Positions 16,295 through 25,891 of a stretch of 64,000 bases of DNA are shown here, in pieces (within the stretch, counting starts at the first letter, position 1; every line of letters starts with the position of its first letter). Under the pieces are notes generated by a model. It had not been told where the DNA came from, searched no databases, and was given only the letters and a program-made list of their open reading frames with translations. The stretch is from NCBI GenBank assembly GCA_965117025.1, contig OZ220746.1:1922001-1986000 (forward strand). Direction: 5' to 3'. The stretch comes from VXPQ01 sp965117025 (GTDB lineage Bacteria > Bacteroidota > Rhodothermia > Rhodothermales > VXPQ01). Position numbers and translations under genes: made by a program.

Positions 16295-17593
16295 ATGATA
16301 CCCCGATACACCCGCCCCGAAATGGGGGAAATATGGAGCGAGCAGCGTCGATTCCAGTCCTGGCTCGATGTTGAGTTGGCCGCGTGTGACGCGTGGTCGA
16401 AACTGGGCGTCATACCTGCGGAGGATGTGGCCCTGCTCTACGCACAGGCCTCGTTCGATGTGGAACGCATTCATGAGATCGAGAAGGCGACGCGGCACGA
16501 TGTGGTGGCCTTTACGCGGGCGGTAAGCGAATCGCTGGGCCCGGAGAAAAAATGGGTGCATTATGGCCTTACTTCTTCCGATGTGGTCGATACGGCGCTG
16601 ATGGTCCAGCTCGGCAAGGCGAACGATCTTCTGCTGGCGGCCATCGACCGGATGCTGGACGTGCTGGCGGACAAGGCCCGCGAGCACAGGTACACGCTTA
16701 TGATGGGTCGCACGCATGGCGTCCATGCCGAGCCCACGACATGGGGTCTGAAAATGGCGTTGTATCATGCCGAGATGGTGCGCAACCGCCGCCGGTTCGT
16801 AGCTGCGGCCGAGGATATGGCCGTGGGGAAATTGTCGGGGGCCGTAGGCACCTTTGCGCACATTCCGCCCGAGATCGAACAGATGGTGTGCGAAAGGCTG
16901 GGTTTACGGCCTGCGACGGTCTCGACGCAGGTTCTCCAGCGGGACCGGCACGCACACTACCTGTCCGTACTTTCGCTCATCGGCGCTTCGCTCGAAAAGA
17001 TGGCGGTAGAAGTGCGGGGGCTTCAAAAAAACGAAGTCCGGGAGGTCGAGGAAGCCTTCGGGAAGGGGCAAAAAGGATCTTCCGCCATGCCGCACAAACG
17101 GAATCCGGTGGGTTCGGAAAACATCACAGGCTGCGCCCGGCTTCTTCGCGGCTACATGGTGTCGGCCTGTGAAAATGTGGCGCTCTGGCACGAGCGCGAC
17201 ATTTCTCATTCATCCGTGGAACGAGTCATTATTCCCGATGCTACGACGATCCTTCACTATGCGTTGCACCGGTTTGCCGGCATCATGGACACGCTGGTCG
17301 TATACCCTGAGGCGATGCGGGCAAATATGGAACGGACCTATGGGCTGTATCACAGCCAGCGCCTCATGCTTATGCTGATCGACAAGGGGATGTCCCGGGA
17401 GGCGGCCTACGATCTGGTCCAACCGGCGGCGATGCGGGCATGGGAAGAACAACGCCCGTTCAGGGAGATTGTCGCCGGGGACGCTGCCCTCATGGAGCAC
17501 TTGTCCCCGGAAGAGGTGGAACTGGCCTTCGATCTATCGTACCATCTTCGCCGGATCGACTTTATTTTCGAGCGAGCCGGCCTTGGCCGTTGA
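16295..17593 (+). CDS. purB: Adenylosuccinate lyase
   Basis: 432 residues. The fumarase/aspartase-superfamily signature GSSAMPHKRNPVGSEN is intact, with the N-terminal YTRPEMGEIW and the TSSDVVDTAL and GRTHGVHAEP catalytic regions. It performs two steps of purine synthesis (SAICAR to AICAR, adenylosuccinate to AMP). The start at 16295 matches the conserved N-terminus, although it has no Shine-Dalgarno site: a repeat terminus lies immediately upstream. Confidence 0.97.
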   Translation: MIPRYTRPEMGEIWSEQRRFQSWLDVELAACDAWSKLGVIPAEDVALLYAQASFDVERIHEIEKATRHDVVAFTRAVSESLGPEKKWVHYGLTSSDVVDTALMVQLGKANDLLLAAIDRMLDVLADKAREHRYTLMMGRTHGVHAEPTTWGLKMALYHAEMVRNRRRFVAAAEDMAVGKLSGAVGTFAHIPPEIEQMVCERLGLRPATVSTQVLQRDRHAHYLSVLSLIGASLEKMAVEVRGLQKNEVREVEEAFGKGQKGSSAMPHKRNPVGSENITGCARLLRGYMVSACENVALWHERDISHSSVERVIIPDATTILHYALHRFAGIMDTLVVYPEAMRANMERTYGLYHSQRLMLMLIDKGMSREAAYDLVQPAAMRAWEEQRPFREIVAGDAALMEHLSPEEVELAFDLSYHLRRIDFIFERAGLGR

Positions 17594-17656
17594 TGCTCCG
17601 CCAGCGTATGCCGGACACGCGCTGCCGATCATTTTCACGGGTCTCCGGTATATTTC

Positions 17657-17685
17657 TTGACAGTTTCGATAGGGAGACATATTTA
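17657..17685 (+). promoter_or_regulatory. Candidate sigma70-type promoter of the TonB receptor
   Basis: TTGACA at 17657-17662, a 17-bp spacer and TATTTA at 17680-17685, followed by an AT-rich stretch. It lies about 98 bp before the receptor start. Confidence 0.45.
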
Positions 17686-17782
17686 TATTTAATTGGGCAT
17701 TATTCGCACCGGGATATGCAGGTCGGGTATGATCTCTTGAGAACCCTTGTTTGAACAGGCTCATCGCTTTCCCCATTTTATC

Positions 17783-20599
17783 ATGAACGCCATGCCGCGC
17801 CATCTGCTCGCCACCTCCCTGTTCTGCTTTCTCGCATTCGGTGCGTTCGCGCCCCGAGCGGTGCGGGCGCAAGACGGCGTATCGGTTCGCGGAGTCGTTA
17901 CGGATGCGTCGTCGGCGTCTCCTCTGCAAGACGCCAATGTGGTGTTGCTGGTGGATGGCGTCGTGATTGCAGGCGCCGCCTCGGGCGCCGACGGATCGTA
18001 TGAGATTTCCGGAATTTCTCCGGGCGATTACCTGCTTTCGGTGCGTTTTGTGGGATACGAGCAGGAAGAGATGCAGATATCCTTGCAGCCCGGCGAATCC
18101 CTCACGGCGGATGTGGCTTTGCGCCCGACGGGCTTCGATCTCAATGCCGTAGTTGTGAGCGCATCGCGCGCCTCCGAAAAGGTGCTGGACGCCCCGGCCT
18201 CGATATCCATCCTGGATGCAAGAGAGATCGAGAGCGTGGCCCTGCCGTCCTCCGCCATGTTGCTTCGGAATGTAACCGGGGTGGACATGGCGCAGACGGG
18301 TGTCAACCGGTATGAGGTCGTGCTGCGAGGGTTCAATAACGTCTTCACCGGAGCCACGTATGTCATGACGGATTATCGGCGGGCAGCCGTGGCGTCTCTG
18401 GGCCTGAACGATTACAGCCTGATGCCGATCAGTCAGATCGACCTGGAGCGCATCGAAGTGGTCCGGGGTCCGGGATCGGCACTCTTCGGCGCCGGGGTCG
18501 ATGCAGGGGTGATCCACTTCATCAGCAAGGATCCGTTCACGCATCCGGGTACGACAGTACGCGTGGGGGGAGGCTTGCGCAATGCATTGACCGCCTCCCT
18601 GCGTCATGCAGGGGTTGCGGGCGGTAAGCTGGGATACAAGGTCGTCGCCGATTTTCAGCGCGCCAACGACTTTGCCTTCGATCCGGAGGATCCCCTGGAT
18701 GCCATACAACTCGGCACGTTCAGAGAGGAGGCGCTCCCCGTCGATTACAATAACCATAACTATACCCTGTCGGGTCTGCTTTCCTGGCGGCCTGGTTCGA
18801 ACGTCACGCTAACGGCCAATGGCGGATTTTCGGCGGTCAAGACTATCGGGCTTTCATCGATCGGTACGATTCAGGGCGAAGGGTTCGGATATACGTACGG
18901 GCAGCTTCGCCTCGACGCCGGAGGGTTTTTCGCCCAGGCCTATGCGAATTTCAACGATGCGGGCGATTCCTTTGTCTATCGGGAAGGATCGGTCGATGAC
19001 GTAGTGGACAACTCGACAGAGATCAATGTACAGGGGCAGTACGACTTCGATATTCTGGAGGAGCGCTTCCGTTTTATTGTCGGCGCGGAATACGAACTTA
19101 CCAATCCGGTTACAAAGTCCACGGTCTTTGGCCGCAACGAAGGTCGTGACCGGTTCGCCGAGACGGGCGCGTATCTCCAGAGTGTCGTTCGGTTGAGTCC
19201 GATGTTGAATGCGACCCTCGCCGTGCGCGCGGATCGGCACGATTTGTTCGACAGGGTGCAGATTTCTCCCCGGGCCGCTCTCGTTTTCAAGCCGGATCCC
19301 GCACACAGCATTCGCGCCACGTTCAACCGGGCATTCGCTTCGCCCGGCACGCATAACCTTTTTCTGGACTTCAATGCGGGCGCGGCCGGACCGCTTACGA
19401 TCCAGGCCCGAGGAGCATTGGACGGATTTCATTTCCAGCGCGATGCACAGGGCGGCCTGATCGCCTCCAGTATGTTTCCGGATATTTTCGGGGCGCCCGT
19501 GCCCGTAGGCGTCCCGCTCGGCTTGCTCTATAGTGAGATGTACGGAGCGCTTTCGAGTATTCCGGTGTCCGAATTGCAAGGAATGTTGGCGGAGCAGGGC
19601 TTAAACCTTCCGGCGGTGCTCATTACCCAGTTTATCGGCTTGCTCAGTCCGGGTGATGGTATCACCGTAACGGGCCTGACGCCAGCCAATATCGGATATG
19701 TGGATCTGAACACATTCAGTGTCGATCCGAACAGTATAGCCCAGGATGTGGTAGATGTCCCTCCCCTCGAATACACAGCCAGCGAGATCTTCGAAGTAGG
19801 CTACAAGGGGCTGTTAGGGGAACGGTTGCTGGTTGCCGTGGACGGGTATTACGCCCGGCGGAAGAATTTCATCAGCCCGTTGCGGGTAGAGACCCCCTTC
19901 GTGCTCGTGCCCGATCACGATTTGTTGTTCGGCGACCTGCAAACGGCGCTCGCCGCCGGCATTGCGGGCAATGAGATCCTGCATGCTGCCTTGCAGGCGG
20001 TGGGGTTCTCGGCAGACGATATATCGTCACTCATCGTGGAGCTTGCCAGGCCCGACTTTGCGGCGTTTCTTCCGGAGAATACGCCGATCGCTATCGTGCA
20101 GCCTGTGGAAAACACAGTACCCGGCCAGCTTCTGATGACCTATCGGAGCATGGGGGATATCGAATACTACGGCATGGACGTGTCCACCGAGCTGCTGCTT
20201 GGCGACCGGTTGCGCGTTTTCGGAAATCTGTCCTGGGTCAGCGACACCTTTTTTGACGCCAGCGAACTTGGCGAAGAGGAAGAGACGCTGGAGTTGGCCA
20301 TGAACTCTCCTGCTACGAAGGTCAAGGGCGGATTCGCCTACGAATCTTCCGGCAACTGGAGCGTTCATGCATCCGTGCGGCATACCGGGGGCTTCGAGGT
20401 TCGATCAGGTTTGTACACAGGACCCGTGCCGGAGCATACGCTGCTGGATGTCGGAGCCGGATATGATCTCGGCGACTATGTGTCCGGATTGCGCATGAAT
20501 CTGTCCCTGTTCAATGTACTGGATCAACGGCACCGCGAGTTTGTCGGCTCGCCGGAGATAGGCCGCATGGGGCTTGTACAGATGACCCTGGAGATATAA
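17783..20599 (+). CDS. TonB-dependent outer-membrane receptor (carboxypeptidase-like N-domain)
   Basis: About 938 residues. A signal peptide (to AVRAQDG) is followed by a carboxypeptidase-regulatory-like domain (VSVRGVVTDASSASPLQDAN), a TonB plug domain (ISQIDLERIEVVRGPGSALF) and a large beta-barrel ending in an aromatic/hydrophobic strand (MGLVQMTLEI). It should import a large or scarce substrate across the outer membrane with TonB energy. No SusD partner is adjacent, so it is not a classical SusCD pair. Substrate unknown. A second ATG at 17792 is also possible. The gene stands alone, with its own promoter. Confidence 0.9.
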   Translation: MNAMPRHLLATSLFCFLAFGAFAPRAVRAQDGVSVRGVVTDASSASPLQDANVVLLVDGVVIAGAASGADGSYEISGISPGDYLLSVRFVGYEQEEMQISLQPGESLTADVALRPTGFDLNAVVVSASRASEKVLDAPASISILDAREIESVALPSSAMLLRNVTGVDMAQTGVNRYEVVLRGFNNVFTGATYVMTDYRRAAVASLGLNDYSLMPISQIDLERIEVVRGPGSALFGAGVDAGVIHFISKDPFTHPGTTVRVGGGLRNALTASLRHAGVAGGKLGYKVVADFQRANDFAFDPEDPLDAIQLGTFREEALPVDYNNHNYTLSGLLSWRPGSNVTLTANGGFSAVKTIGLSSIGTIQGEGFGYTYGQLRLDAGGFFAQAYANFNDAGDSFVYREGSVDDVVDNSTEINVQGQYDFDILEERFRFIVGAEYELTNPVTKSTVFGRNEGRDRFAETGAYLQSVVRLSPMLNATLAVRADRHDLFDRVQISPRAALVFKPDPAHSIRATFNRAFASPGTHNLFLDFNAGAAGPLTIQARGALDGFHFQRDAQGGLIASSMFPDIFGAPVPVGVPLGLLYSEMYGALSSIPVSELQGMLAEQGLNLPAVLITQFIGLLSPGDGITVTGLTPANIGYVDLNTFSVDPNSIAQDVVDVPPLEYTASEIFEVGYKGLLGERLLVAVDGYYARRKNFISPLRVETPFVLVPDHDLLFGDLQTALAAGIAGNEILHAALQAVGFSADDISSLIVELARPDFAAFLPENTPIAIVQPVENTVPGQLLMTYRSMGDIEYYGMDVSTELLLGDRLRVFGNLSWVSDTFFDASELGEEEETLELAMNSPATKVKGGFAYESSGNWSVHASVRHTGGFEVRSGLYTGPVPEHTLLDVGAGYDLGDYVSGLRMNLSLFNVLDQRHREFVGSPEIGRMGLVQMTLEI

Positions 20600-20833
20600 A
20601 AGCGCACCTGATCCCGTACCCTGTGCCCTGTCCATTCTCCTTGACCGGATATTCACGGGTGTTTCGCGTTGATTGCCCTCCTTGCATGGGGTATTTTGTC
20701 CATGTTGCGCGTTTACATCCGGTTGCCGGGGCCCTGTTACAGACGGAGACGCTGCACCGGCGCGATGCTGCCTGCTCTGTTCCCGTGGTGCATTATTAGC
20801 CTATCATAGTCGCATCCACTGTCTGCACGAACT

Positions 20834-21205
20834 ATGCCTGCGGATTTCATTCCCCTGCTGATTATGATGGCGCTTGCGTCGGGGATGGCGTTGACGCTAC
20901 TGAAGGGTGCGGATTTGCTCGGCCCGCGCCGGCGTAATCTGATCAAGCAGAGCAGTTACGAGAGCGGGATGGATCCTGTGGGTACGGCCCATGAACGCTA
21001 CTCGGTCAAATTTTATCTGGTGGCGATGATCTTCATCGTGTTCGATGTGGAAGTCGTCTTTTTGTACCCGTGGGCTGTGAGTTTCCGCGAGTTCATGGAT
21101 GCGGGCGTCGCCCTGGGAGCCCTTGCGGTTGTTTGCCTGTTTATTCTTATTCTTGGCGTCGGTCTTCTGTACGATGTCAAAAAGGGCGGGCTGGAATTCG
21201 ATTGA
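20834..21205 (+). CDS. nuoA: NADH-quinone oxidoreductase subunit A
   Basis: 123 residues with three membrane segments. The loop ESGMDPVGTAHERYSVKFYL, followed by IFDVEVVFLYPW, is diagnostic of NuoA (ND3). Part of the membrane arm of complex I. First gene of the nuoA-H run; nuoB begins about 40 bp later. Confidence 0.96.
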   Translation: MPADFIPLLIMMALASGMALTLLKGADLLGPRRRNLIKQSSYESGMDPVGTAHERYSVKFYLVAMIFIVFDVEVVFLYPWAVSFREFMDAGVALGALAVVCLFILILGVGLLYDVKKGGLEFD

Positions 21206-21244
21206 CCCTGCGTATTTTTTTCCCGACGACAAATACTGAATATC

Positions 21245-21775
21245 ATGGTTTCGCAAGGCGCCCGGAACGAGGGATTTCTTACTACCAGAGTGGATGCCGT
21301 TTTGAATTGGGCACGCTCCAATTCGCTTATGCCGATGCCTATGGGTCTTGCCTGCTGTGCTATTGAAATGATGGCCTTTGCAGGCCCCAAATACGATGCA
21401 GCCCGTTTTGGAAGCGAGGCCATGCGTTTTTCGCCGCGCCAGGCCGATCTGATGATTGTGGCCGGCTGGGTGTCCTACAAGATGGCGCATGCCATTCGCC
21501 GGGTATGGGATCAGATGGCTGACCCCAAATGGTGTATCGCCATGGGGGCTTGCGCCTCGACAGGCGGGATGCACCGTTGTTACGGCGTGGTGCAGGGGTG
21601 CGATAATTTTCTGCCGGTAGATGTGTATATCCCCGGATGCCCGCCTCGCCCGGAGGCTCTTTTACATGCTCTGATGGATATTCAGGAGAAGATCCGTAAC
21701 GAGTATTCCGTTACGCAGGATTATGTGCAGGGGCAAGTACTTCCGGCAGGGCAGACGGGTAACGGCATTGGCTGA
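21245..21775 (+). CDS. nuoB: NADH-quinone oxidoreductase subunit B
   Basis: 176 residues. The four ligands of cluster N2 are seen as Cys37-Cys38 (GLACCAIEM), Cys103 (MGACAS) and Cys132 (IPGCPPRPE). This is the last Fe-S centre before quinone. Lies between nuoA and nuoC; the stop is one base before the nuoC start. Confidence 0.97.
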   Translation: MVSQGARNEGFLTTRVDAVLNWARSNSLMPMPMGLACCAIEMMAFAGPKYDAARFGSEAMRFSPRQADLMIVAGWVSYKMAHAIRRVWDQMADPKWCIAMGACASTGGMHRCYGVVQGCDNFLPVDVYIPGCPPRPEALLHALMDIQEKIRNEYSVTQDYVQGQVLPAGQTGNGIG

Positions 21776-21776
21776 G

Positions 21777-22487
21777 ATGTCCACGGACGCCGAACATAGC
21801 CCCCCGGCGGAAGAAGGCATGCCGTCTCACCGGGTGCTTGATTTCTTTTTTACGCCCGAAGACGCGGCGACCCCCGGCGGGAGCAACCCGCTTGCCCAGC
21901 CCACGACGCACGTCTCTGAGATTATTACGGCGTTATGCGATCGGTTTGACCAGGCCATTCTGGGTGTCGAGGAGTATGCCGGGGAGCAGACTGTTCTGGT
22001 CGAGGCAAAGCGCATAGCGGATGTATGTTGTTTTCTGAAGGACGAGCAGGGCTTCCTGTATCTGTCGGATGTAGGGGGTGCGGATCGGTTCGTGGAAGAG
22101 GACCGGTTTGAAGTGTTCTATAACCTTGTATCCTTTGAAAAAGGCAAACGTATTCGACTGAAGGTTCGGGTGGACGAAGCCGCCTTGACGGTGCCCACGA
22201 TAACGGATGTATATCGCGCCGCCAACTGGAACGAGCGCGAGGTGTACGACATGCTGGGTATTCGCTTTGAGGGGCATCCGGATATGCGCCGGATGTTTAT
22301 GCCGGAAGATTTCGAATACTATCCCCAACGGAAAGAATTTCCCCAGTTGGGTATTCCCGGATCGCTGCCGTTGCCTCCCCGGACCCCCGAGGGTCCCCTT
22401 CAGTACGACCCGTTTCCGACAGCCCATGAGGGCCCGACGCCGAAAAGTTACCAGGAACCCCCGTCACAGATTACCGAGGAAGAATGA
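21777..22487 (+). CDS. nuoC: NADH-quinone oxidoreductase subunit C
   Basis: About 236 residues from the ATG at 21777, one base after the nuoB stop. The 30-kDa subunit signature is seen around YRAANWNEREVYDMLGIRFE and GHPDMRRMFMPEDFEYYPQR. It has a long proline-rich C-terminal tail. The stop overlaps the nuoD start (ATGA). Peripheral arm of complex I. Confidence 0.94.
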   Translation: MSTDAEHSPPAEEGMPSHRVLDFFFTPEDAATPGGSNPLAQPTTHVSEIITALCDRFDQAILGVEEYAGEQTVLVEAKRIADVCCFLKDEQGFLYLSDVGGADRFVEEDRFEVFYNLVSFEKGKRIRLKVRVDEAALTVPTITDVYRAANWNEREVYDMLGIRFEGHPDMRRMFMPEDFEYYPQRKEFPQLGIPGSLPLPPRTPEGPLQYDPFPTAHEGPTPKSYQEPPSQITEEE

Positions 22488-23800
22488 GCGCCGAATCGGG
22501 TTTCCGGACATCGGGAGAATCGGTTTTCCGGTTCTGGCCCAGGCATAACGAGGCGATCTACGAGCGGCTCGAAAGCAAGCACGTATGGTTGGAGCAGGCG
22601 CTGCGCAACGAGGCGAAAGAGGGGGATCCGCTTGAGCATGAGATGATCCTCAATATCGGGCCGCAGCACCCGGCCACCCACGGCGTTCTCCGGTGTGTGG
22701 TCAAAATGGACGGCGAAACCATTGAGAAATCGGTGCTCGACATCGGTTATTTGCACCGTGGCATCGAGAAACTTGCCGAGCACAAGACCTATCAGGAATT
22801 CATGCCCTACACGGATCGCATGGATTACCTTTCGCCGTATGCCAACAATGTGGCGTGGTGCCTGGCTGTGGAGAAGCTTGCAGGCATCGAGACGCCCGAA
22901 CGAGCGCAGTGGCTTCGCATGATCCTGTGCGAACTGGCGCGCATTTCGTCCCATTTGCTCTGGCTGGGGGTCGGATTGATGGATGCCGGCGCCGTGTCCG
23001 TTTTTCTGTGGACCTTCAAGGGCCGTGAAGACCTCTATCGCATTTTTGACGAAGTGGCGGGCGCCCGATTCACCGTGTCGCACAGCCGCATCGGCGGACT
23101 GTTTTCGGACCTGACGCCGGAAGCATTCCGCCTGATACACCAGTTTGTGGACGATTTCGGTCAGGAGATAGCAGGCTGGGAAGCCTTGCTTAACCGGAAC
23201 CGTATATGGATCGACAGAAACCGCGATGTGGGTACGCTTACCCGGGAGGAAGCCGTAGAGATCGGACTTACGGGGCCGAATCTTCGGGCAAGCGGCGAAC
23301 CGTATGACATTCGCCGTTTCGAACCTTATATGTTTTACGGGGAAGTGGATTTCGATGTCCCGACCCGCGAAGCGGGGGATTCCCTGGCGCGGTATTTTGT
23401 GCGACTCGAAGAGATGAAAGAAAGTCTTCGGATTATCCGGCAATGTCTGGATCGCTTGCCGGACGGCCCCATTCGCGCCGACGACGCCAAGCGGGCCTAT
23501 CCGTCGAAGGACGAGGTGTATTACTCCATGGAGGGCATGATCCACGATTTTCTGTATACCGATGTAGGGGTCGCGCCGCCGAAAGGCGCCGCCTGCTATC
23601 AGGCGATCGAATCGCCGAAGGGGGAACTGGGCTGGTACCTCCAGTCCGACGGTACGGGCAACCCCTGGCGGGCGAAGGTCAATGCGCCTTCTTTCACGAA
23701 TTTACAAGGGCTCGAACACATGATGGAAGGATCTCTGGTTGCCGATGCGGTCATTCTCATCGGTTCCATCGATCCGGTCATGGGGGAAGCCGACAAATAA
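22484..23800 (+). CDS. nuoD: NADH-quinone oxidoreductase subunit D
   Basis: 438 residues, with an N-terminal extension of about 55 residues before the conserved core. The core has MILNIGPQHPATHGVLR (quinone-site His region), HRGIEKLAEHKTY and the C-terminal DPVMGEADK. It forms the quinone cavity with NuoB. Translationally coupled to nuoC by a 4-bp ATGA overlap. Confidence 0.97.
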   Translation: MSAESGFRTSGESVFRFWPRHNEAIYERLESKHVWLEQALRNEAKEGDPLEHEMILNIGPQHPATHGVLRCVVKMDGETIEKSVLDIGYLHRGIEKLAEHKTYQEFMPYTDRMDYLSPYANNVAWCLAVEKLAGIETPERAQWLRMILCELARISSHLLWLGVGLMDAGAVSVFLWTFKGREDLYRIFDEVAGARFTVSHSRIGGLFSDLTPEAFRLIHQFVDDFGQEIAGWEALLNRNRIWIDRNRDVGTLTREEAVEIGLTGPNLRASGEPYDIRRFEPYMFYGEVDFDVPTREAGDSLARYFVRLEEMKESLRIIRQCLDRLPDGPIRADDAKRAYPSKDEVYYSMEGMIHDFLYTDVGVAPPKGAACYQAIESPKGELGWYLQSDGTGNPWRAKVNAPSFTNLQGLEHMMEGSLVADAVILIGSIDPVMGEADK

Positions 23801-23807
23801 TCCAGCA

Positions 23808-24482
23808 GTGAGCGATTTTATCAAACATCCTGTCGTCCCGTTGCCGGATCGCCTCCCGGAACCTGTCTTTTCCGAAGAAGACCTGGTGTTCACGGATGCC
23901 GAAAAGGAACGGATCGAAGAATTTCAGGGACAGTATCCGACGCCTGAAGGCGCCGTAATGAAAACGCTCTGGCTCGCTCAGGAAAAATTCGGGTTTTTGC
24001 CCCCGGAGGTGATTCGTCTCGTGGCCGATACGCTCGGCATCCCGTTTTCGCTTGCGTACGGCGTCGCGACGTTTTATACGCAGTATTACAAGGCAAGGAA
24101 AGGGGCCTACGTGCTGGACGTATGCACCTGCTTCAGTTGCCAGTTGTGCGGTGGATACGACATGCTGCACTACCTCGAAGAAAAGCTTGGCGTTCGGGAA
24201 GGGGAGACGACCGAAGACGGATTGTTCACCATTCAGGGCGTGGAATGCCTCGGAGCTTGCGGAACGGCGCCGATGCTCCAGGTCACGAACGGACCGTACG
24301 TACACAATCTTTCAAGAGAAAAAATGGATGCGCTGATCGATGCGCTGAAGAATGGGGATATGCCCCCGTTCGTATCGATCACATTGCCGCAGGACGAAGA
24401 CACGCTGGATGGAAACCGGCGGTCGGATGTGGAGACGACGGATACCGGTCGTACGCCGCCTATTGCCGAGACCCTCGAATAA
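23808..24482 (+). CDS. nuoE: NADH-quinone oxidoreductase subunit E
   Basis: About 224 residues from a GTG at 23808, 7 bp after nuoD; an ATG at 23739 would overlap nuoD by 60 bp and is less likely. The thioredoxin-like [2Fe-2S] ligands are Cys106 and Cys111 (CTCFSC), and Cys147 and Cys151 (CLGAC), with the family spacing C-x4-C and C-x3-C. The C-terminal tail after residue 195 is an unusual Asp/Thr-rich extension. Forms the NADH module with NuoF. Confidence 0.93.
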   Translation: MSDFIKHPVVPLPDRLPEPVFSEEDLVFTDAEKERIEEFQGQYPTPEGAVMKTLWLAQEKFGFLPPEVIRLVADTLGIPFSLAYGVATFYTQYYKARKGAYVLDVCTCFSCQLCGGYDMLHYLEEKLGVREGETTEDGLFTIQGVECLGACGTAPMLQVTNGPYVHNLSREKMDALIDALKNGDMPPFVSITLPQDEDTLDGNRRSDVETTDTGRTPPIAETLE

Positions 24483-24536
24483 CGTATCCCGAGAAACATT
24501 TGTCCAGGGGACCTGCACCGCGCCGGCCCACCACGT

Positions 24537-25865
24537 ATGAAAATGCCTTCACCCAGCAGAAACGGATCTACGAAAGCCGGCGACTGGCGTAACTACGAGC
24601 GCGTGCTCCTGCCTCCGGTTCGTGATTTGCACCGGTTCGACGTGTATGTAAAACATGGGGGCTACAAAGCGTTGCGCGCGGTATTGACCCATAATAAAAA
24701 ATGGGCGCCGGGCAAGGTGACCGAGGCGGTTAAGGCAAGCGGCCTGCGTGGTCGGGGCGGCGCCGGATTCTCTACGGGCCTGAAATGGAGTTTCATGCCC
24801 CCGGTCGATCCCGGAACGCCCCGCTATATTGCCTGCAACGGCGACGAAAGCGAGCCGGGAACCTTCAAGGACCGGCAGCTCATGGAATACAACCCCCACC
24901 TCGTTTTCGAGGGGATCCTGATTGCGGCCCGGGCCATGCAGATCGACGCGACCTATCTTTACATCCGCGGGGAGTATGCCGACTGGATTCGTCATATGGA
25001 ACATGAACTGGCGAAGCTCTATGCGGAGGGCTATGTCGGCAAACGGATTCTGGGGACGGATTTTTCCAGCGAAATCATTATCCACAAGGGAGCGGGTGCG
25101 TACATCTGCGGGGAAGAAACCAGTTTGCTCGAATCCGTCGAAGGAAAGCGCGCCTATCCGCGCATCAAACCGCCGTTTCCCGCGCAAAAGGGACTCTGGG
25201 GCTGTCCGACCACGGTCAATAACGTCGAGACCCTGGCCTGTGCGCCCCTTATCATTAACCGGGGCGCCGAATGGTTTGCGGGCATCGGCCCGGAAAAACA
25301 CCCCGGCCCGGTACTCTACGGGATATCGGGGCATGTCGAGCGCCCCGGCGTGTACGAGTATCCTACGGGTATGCTGATCACGGATCTGATCGAAGAAGTC
25401 GCCGGGGGTATGCGCGGCGGCAAGAAACTCAAGGCGATCGTGCCGGGCGGCGCCTCGGTGCCGGTCCTTCGCGCCGACATGATCGATGGCGTGACCATGG
25501 ATTCCGAATCACTGCAACAAGCGGGTTCCATGATGGGAACGGCCGGGATGCTGGTGATGGACGAAGACACGGACATGGTCAAGTTTCTTCGCCGGGTCAC
25601 CCGGTTTTATCATCACGAGAGTTGCGGACAGTGTACGCCATGCCGGGAAGGTACCGGATGGATCGAGAACCTCGTTACCCGCATCGACGAAGGAGAAGGG
25701 ACCCTGCGCGACCTGGACATCCTTCTCGACCTTTGCGATCAGATGGAAGGCCGGACGGTGTGCGCTCTTGCCGATGCAGCAGCCTGGCCCGTCCGCAACA
25801 CCATCCAGCGTTTCCGGGAAGAATTTGAAGCCAAATGCCGGCAAAGCATATACGCGATGGCGTGA
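24537..25865 (+). CDS. nuoF: NADH-quinone oxidoreductase subunit F (NADH/FMN-binding)
   Basis: 442 residues. The FMN/NADH site is seen as GLRGRGGAGFSTGLKWSFMP and CNGDESEPGTFKDR, the glycine-rich GAGAYICGEETSLLESVEG follows, and the N3 [4Fe-4S] ligands are in ESCGQCTPCREGTGW with a later Cys. Electron entry point of complex I. A 54-bp gap separates it from nuoE. Confidence 0.97.
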   Translation: MKMPSPSRNGSTKAGDWRNYERVLLPPVRDLHRFDVYVKHGGYKALRAVLTHNKKWAPGKVTEAVKASGLRGRGGAGFSTGLKWSFMPPVDPGTPRYIACNGDESEPGTFKDRQLMEYNPHLVFEGILIAARAMQIDATYLYIRGEYADWIRHMEHELAKLYAEGYVGKRILGTDFSSEIIIHKGAGAYICGEETSLLESVEGKRAYPRIKPPFPAQKGLWGCPTTVNNVETLACAPLIINRGAEWFAGIGPEKHPGPVLYGISGHVERPGVYEYPTGMLITDLIEEVAGGMRGGKKLKAIVPGGASVPVLRADMIDGVTMDSESLQQAGSMMGTAGMLVMDEDTDMVKFLRRVTRFYHHESCGQCTPCREGTGWIENLVTRIDEGEGTLRDLDILLDLCDQMEGRTVCALADAAAWPVRNTIQRFREEFEAKCRQSIYAMA

Positions 25866-25891
25866 TATGCGCGGCGACGCACGTTCCAACC

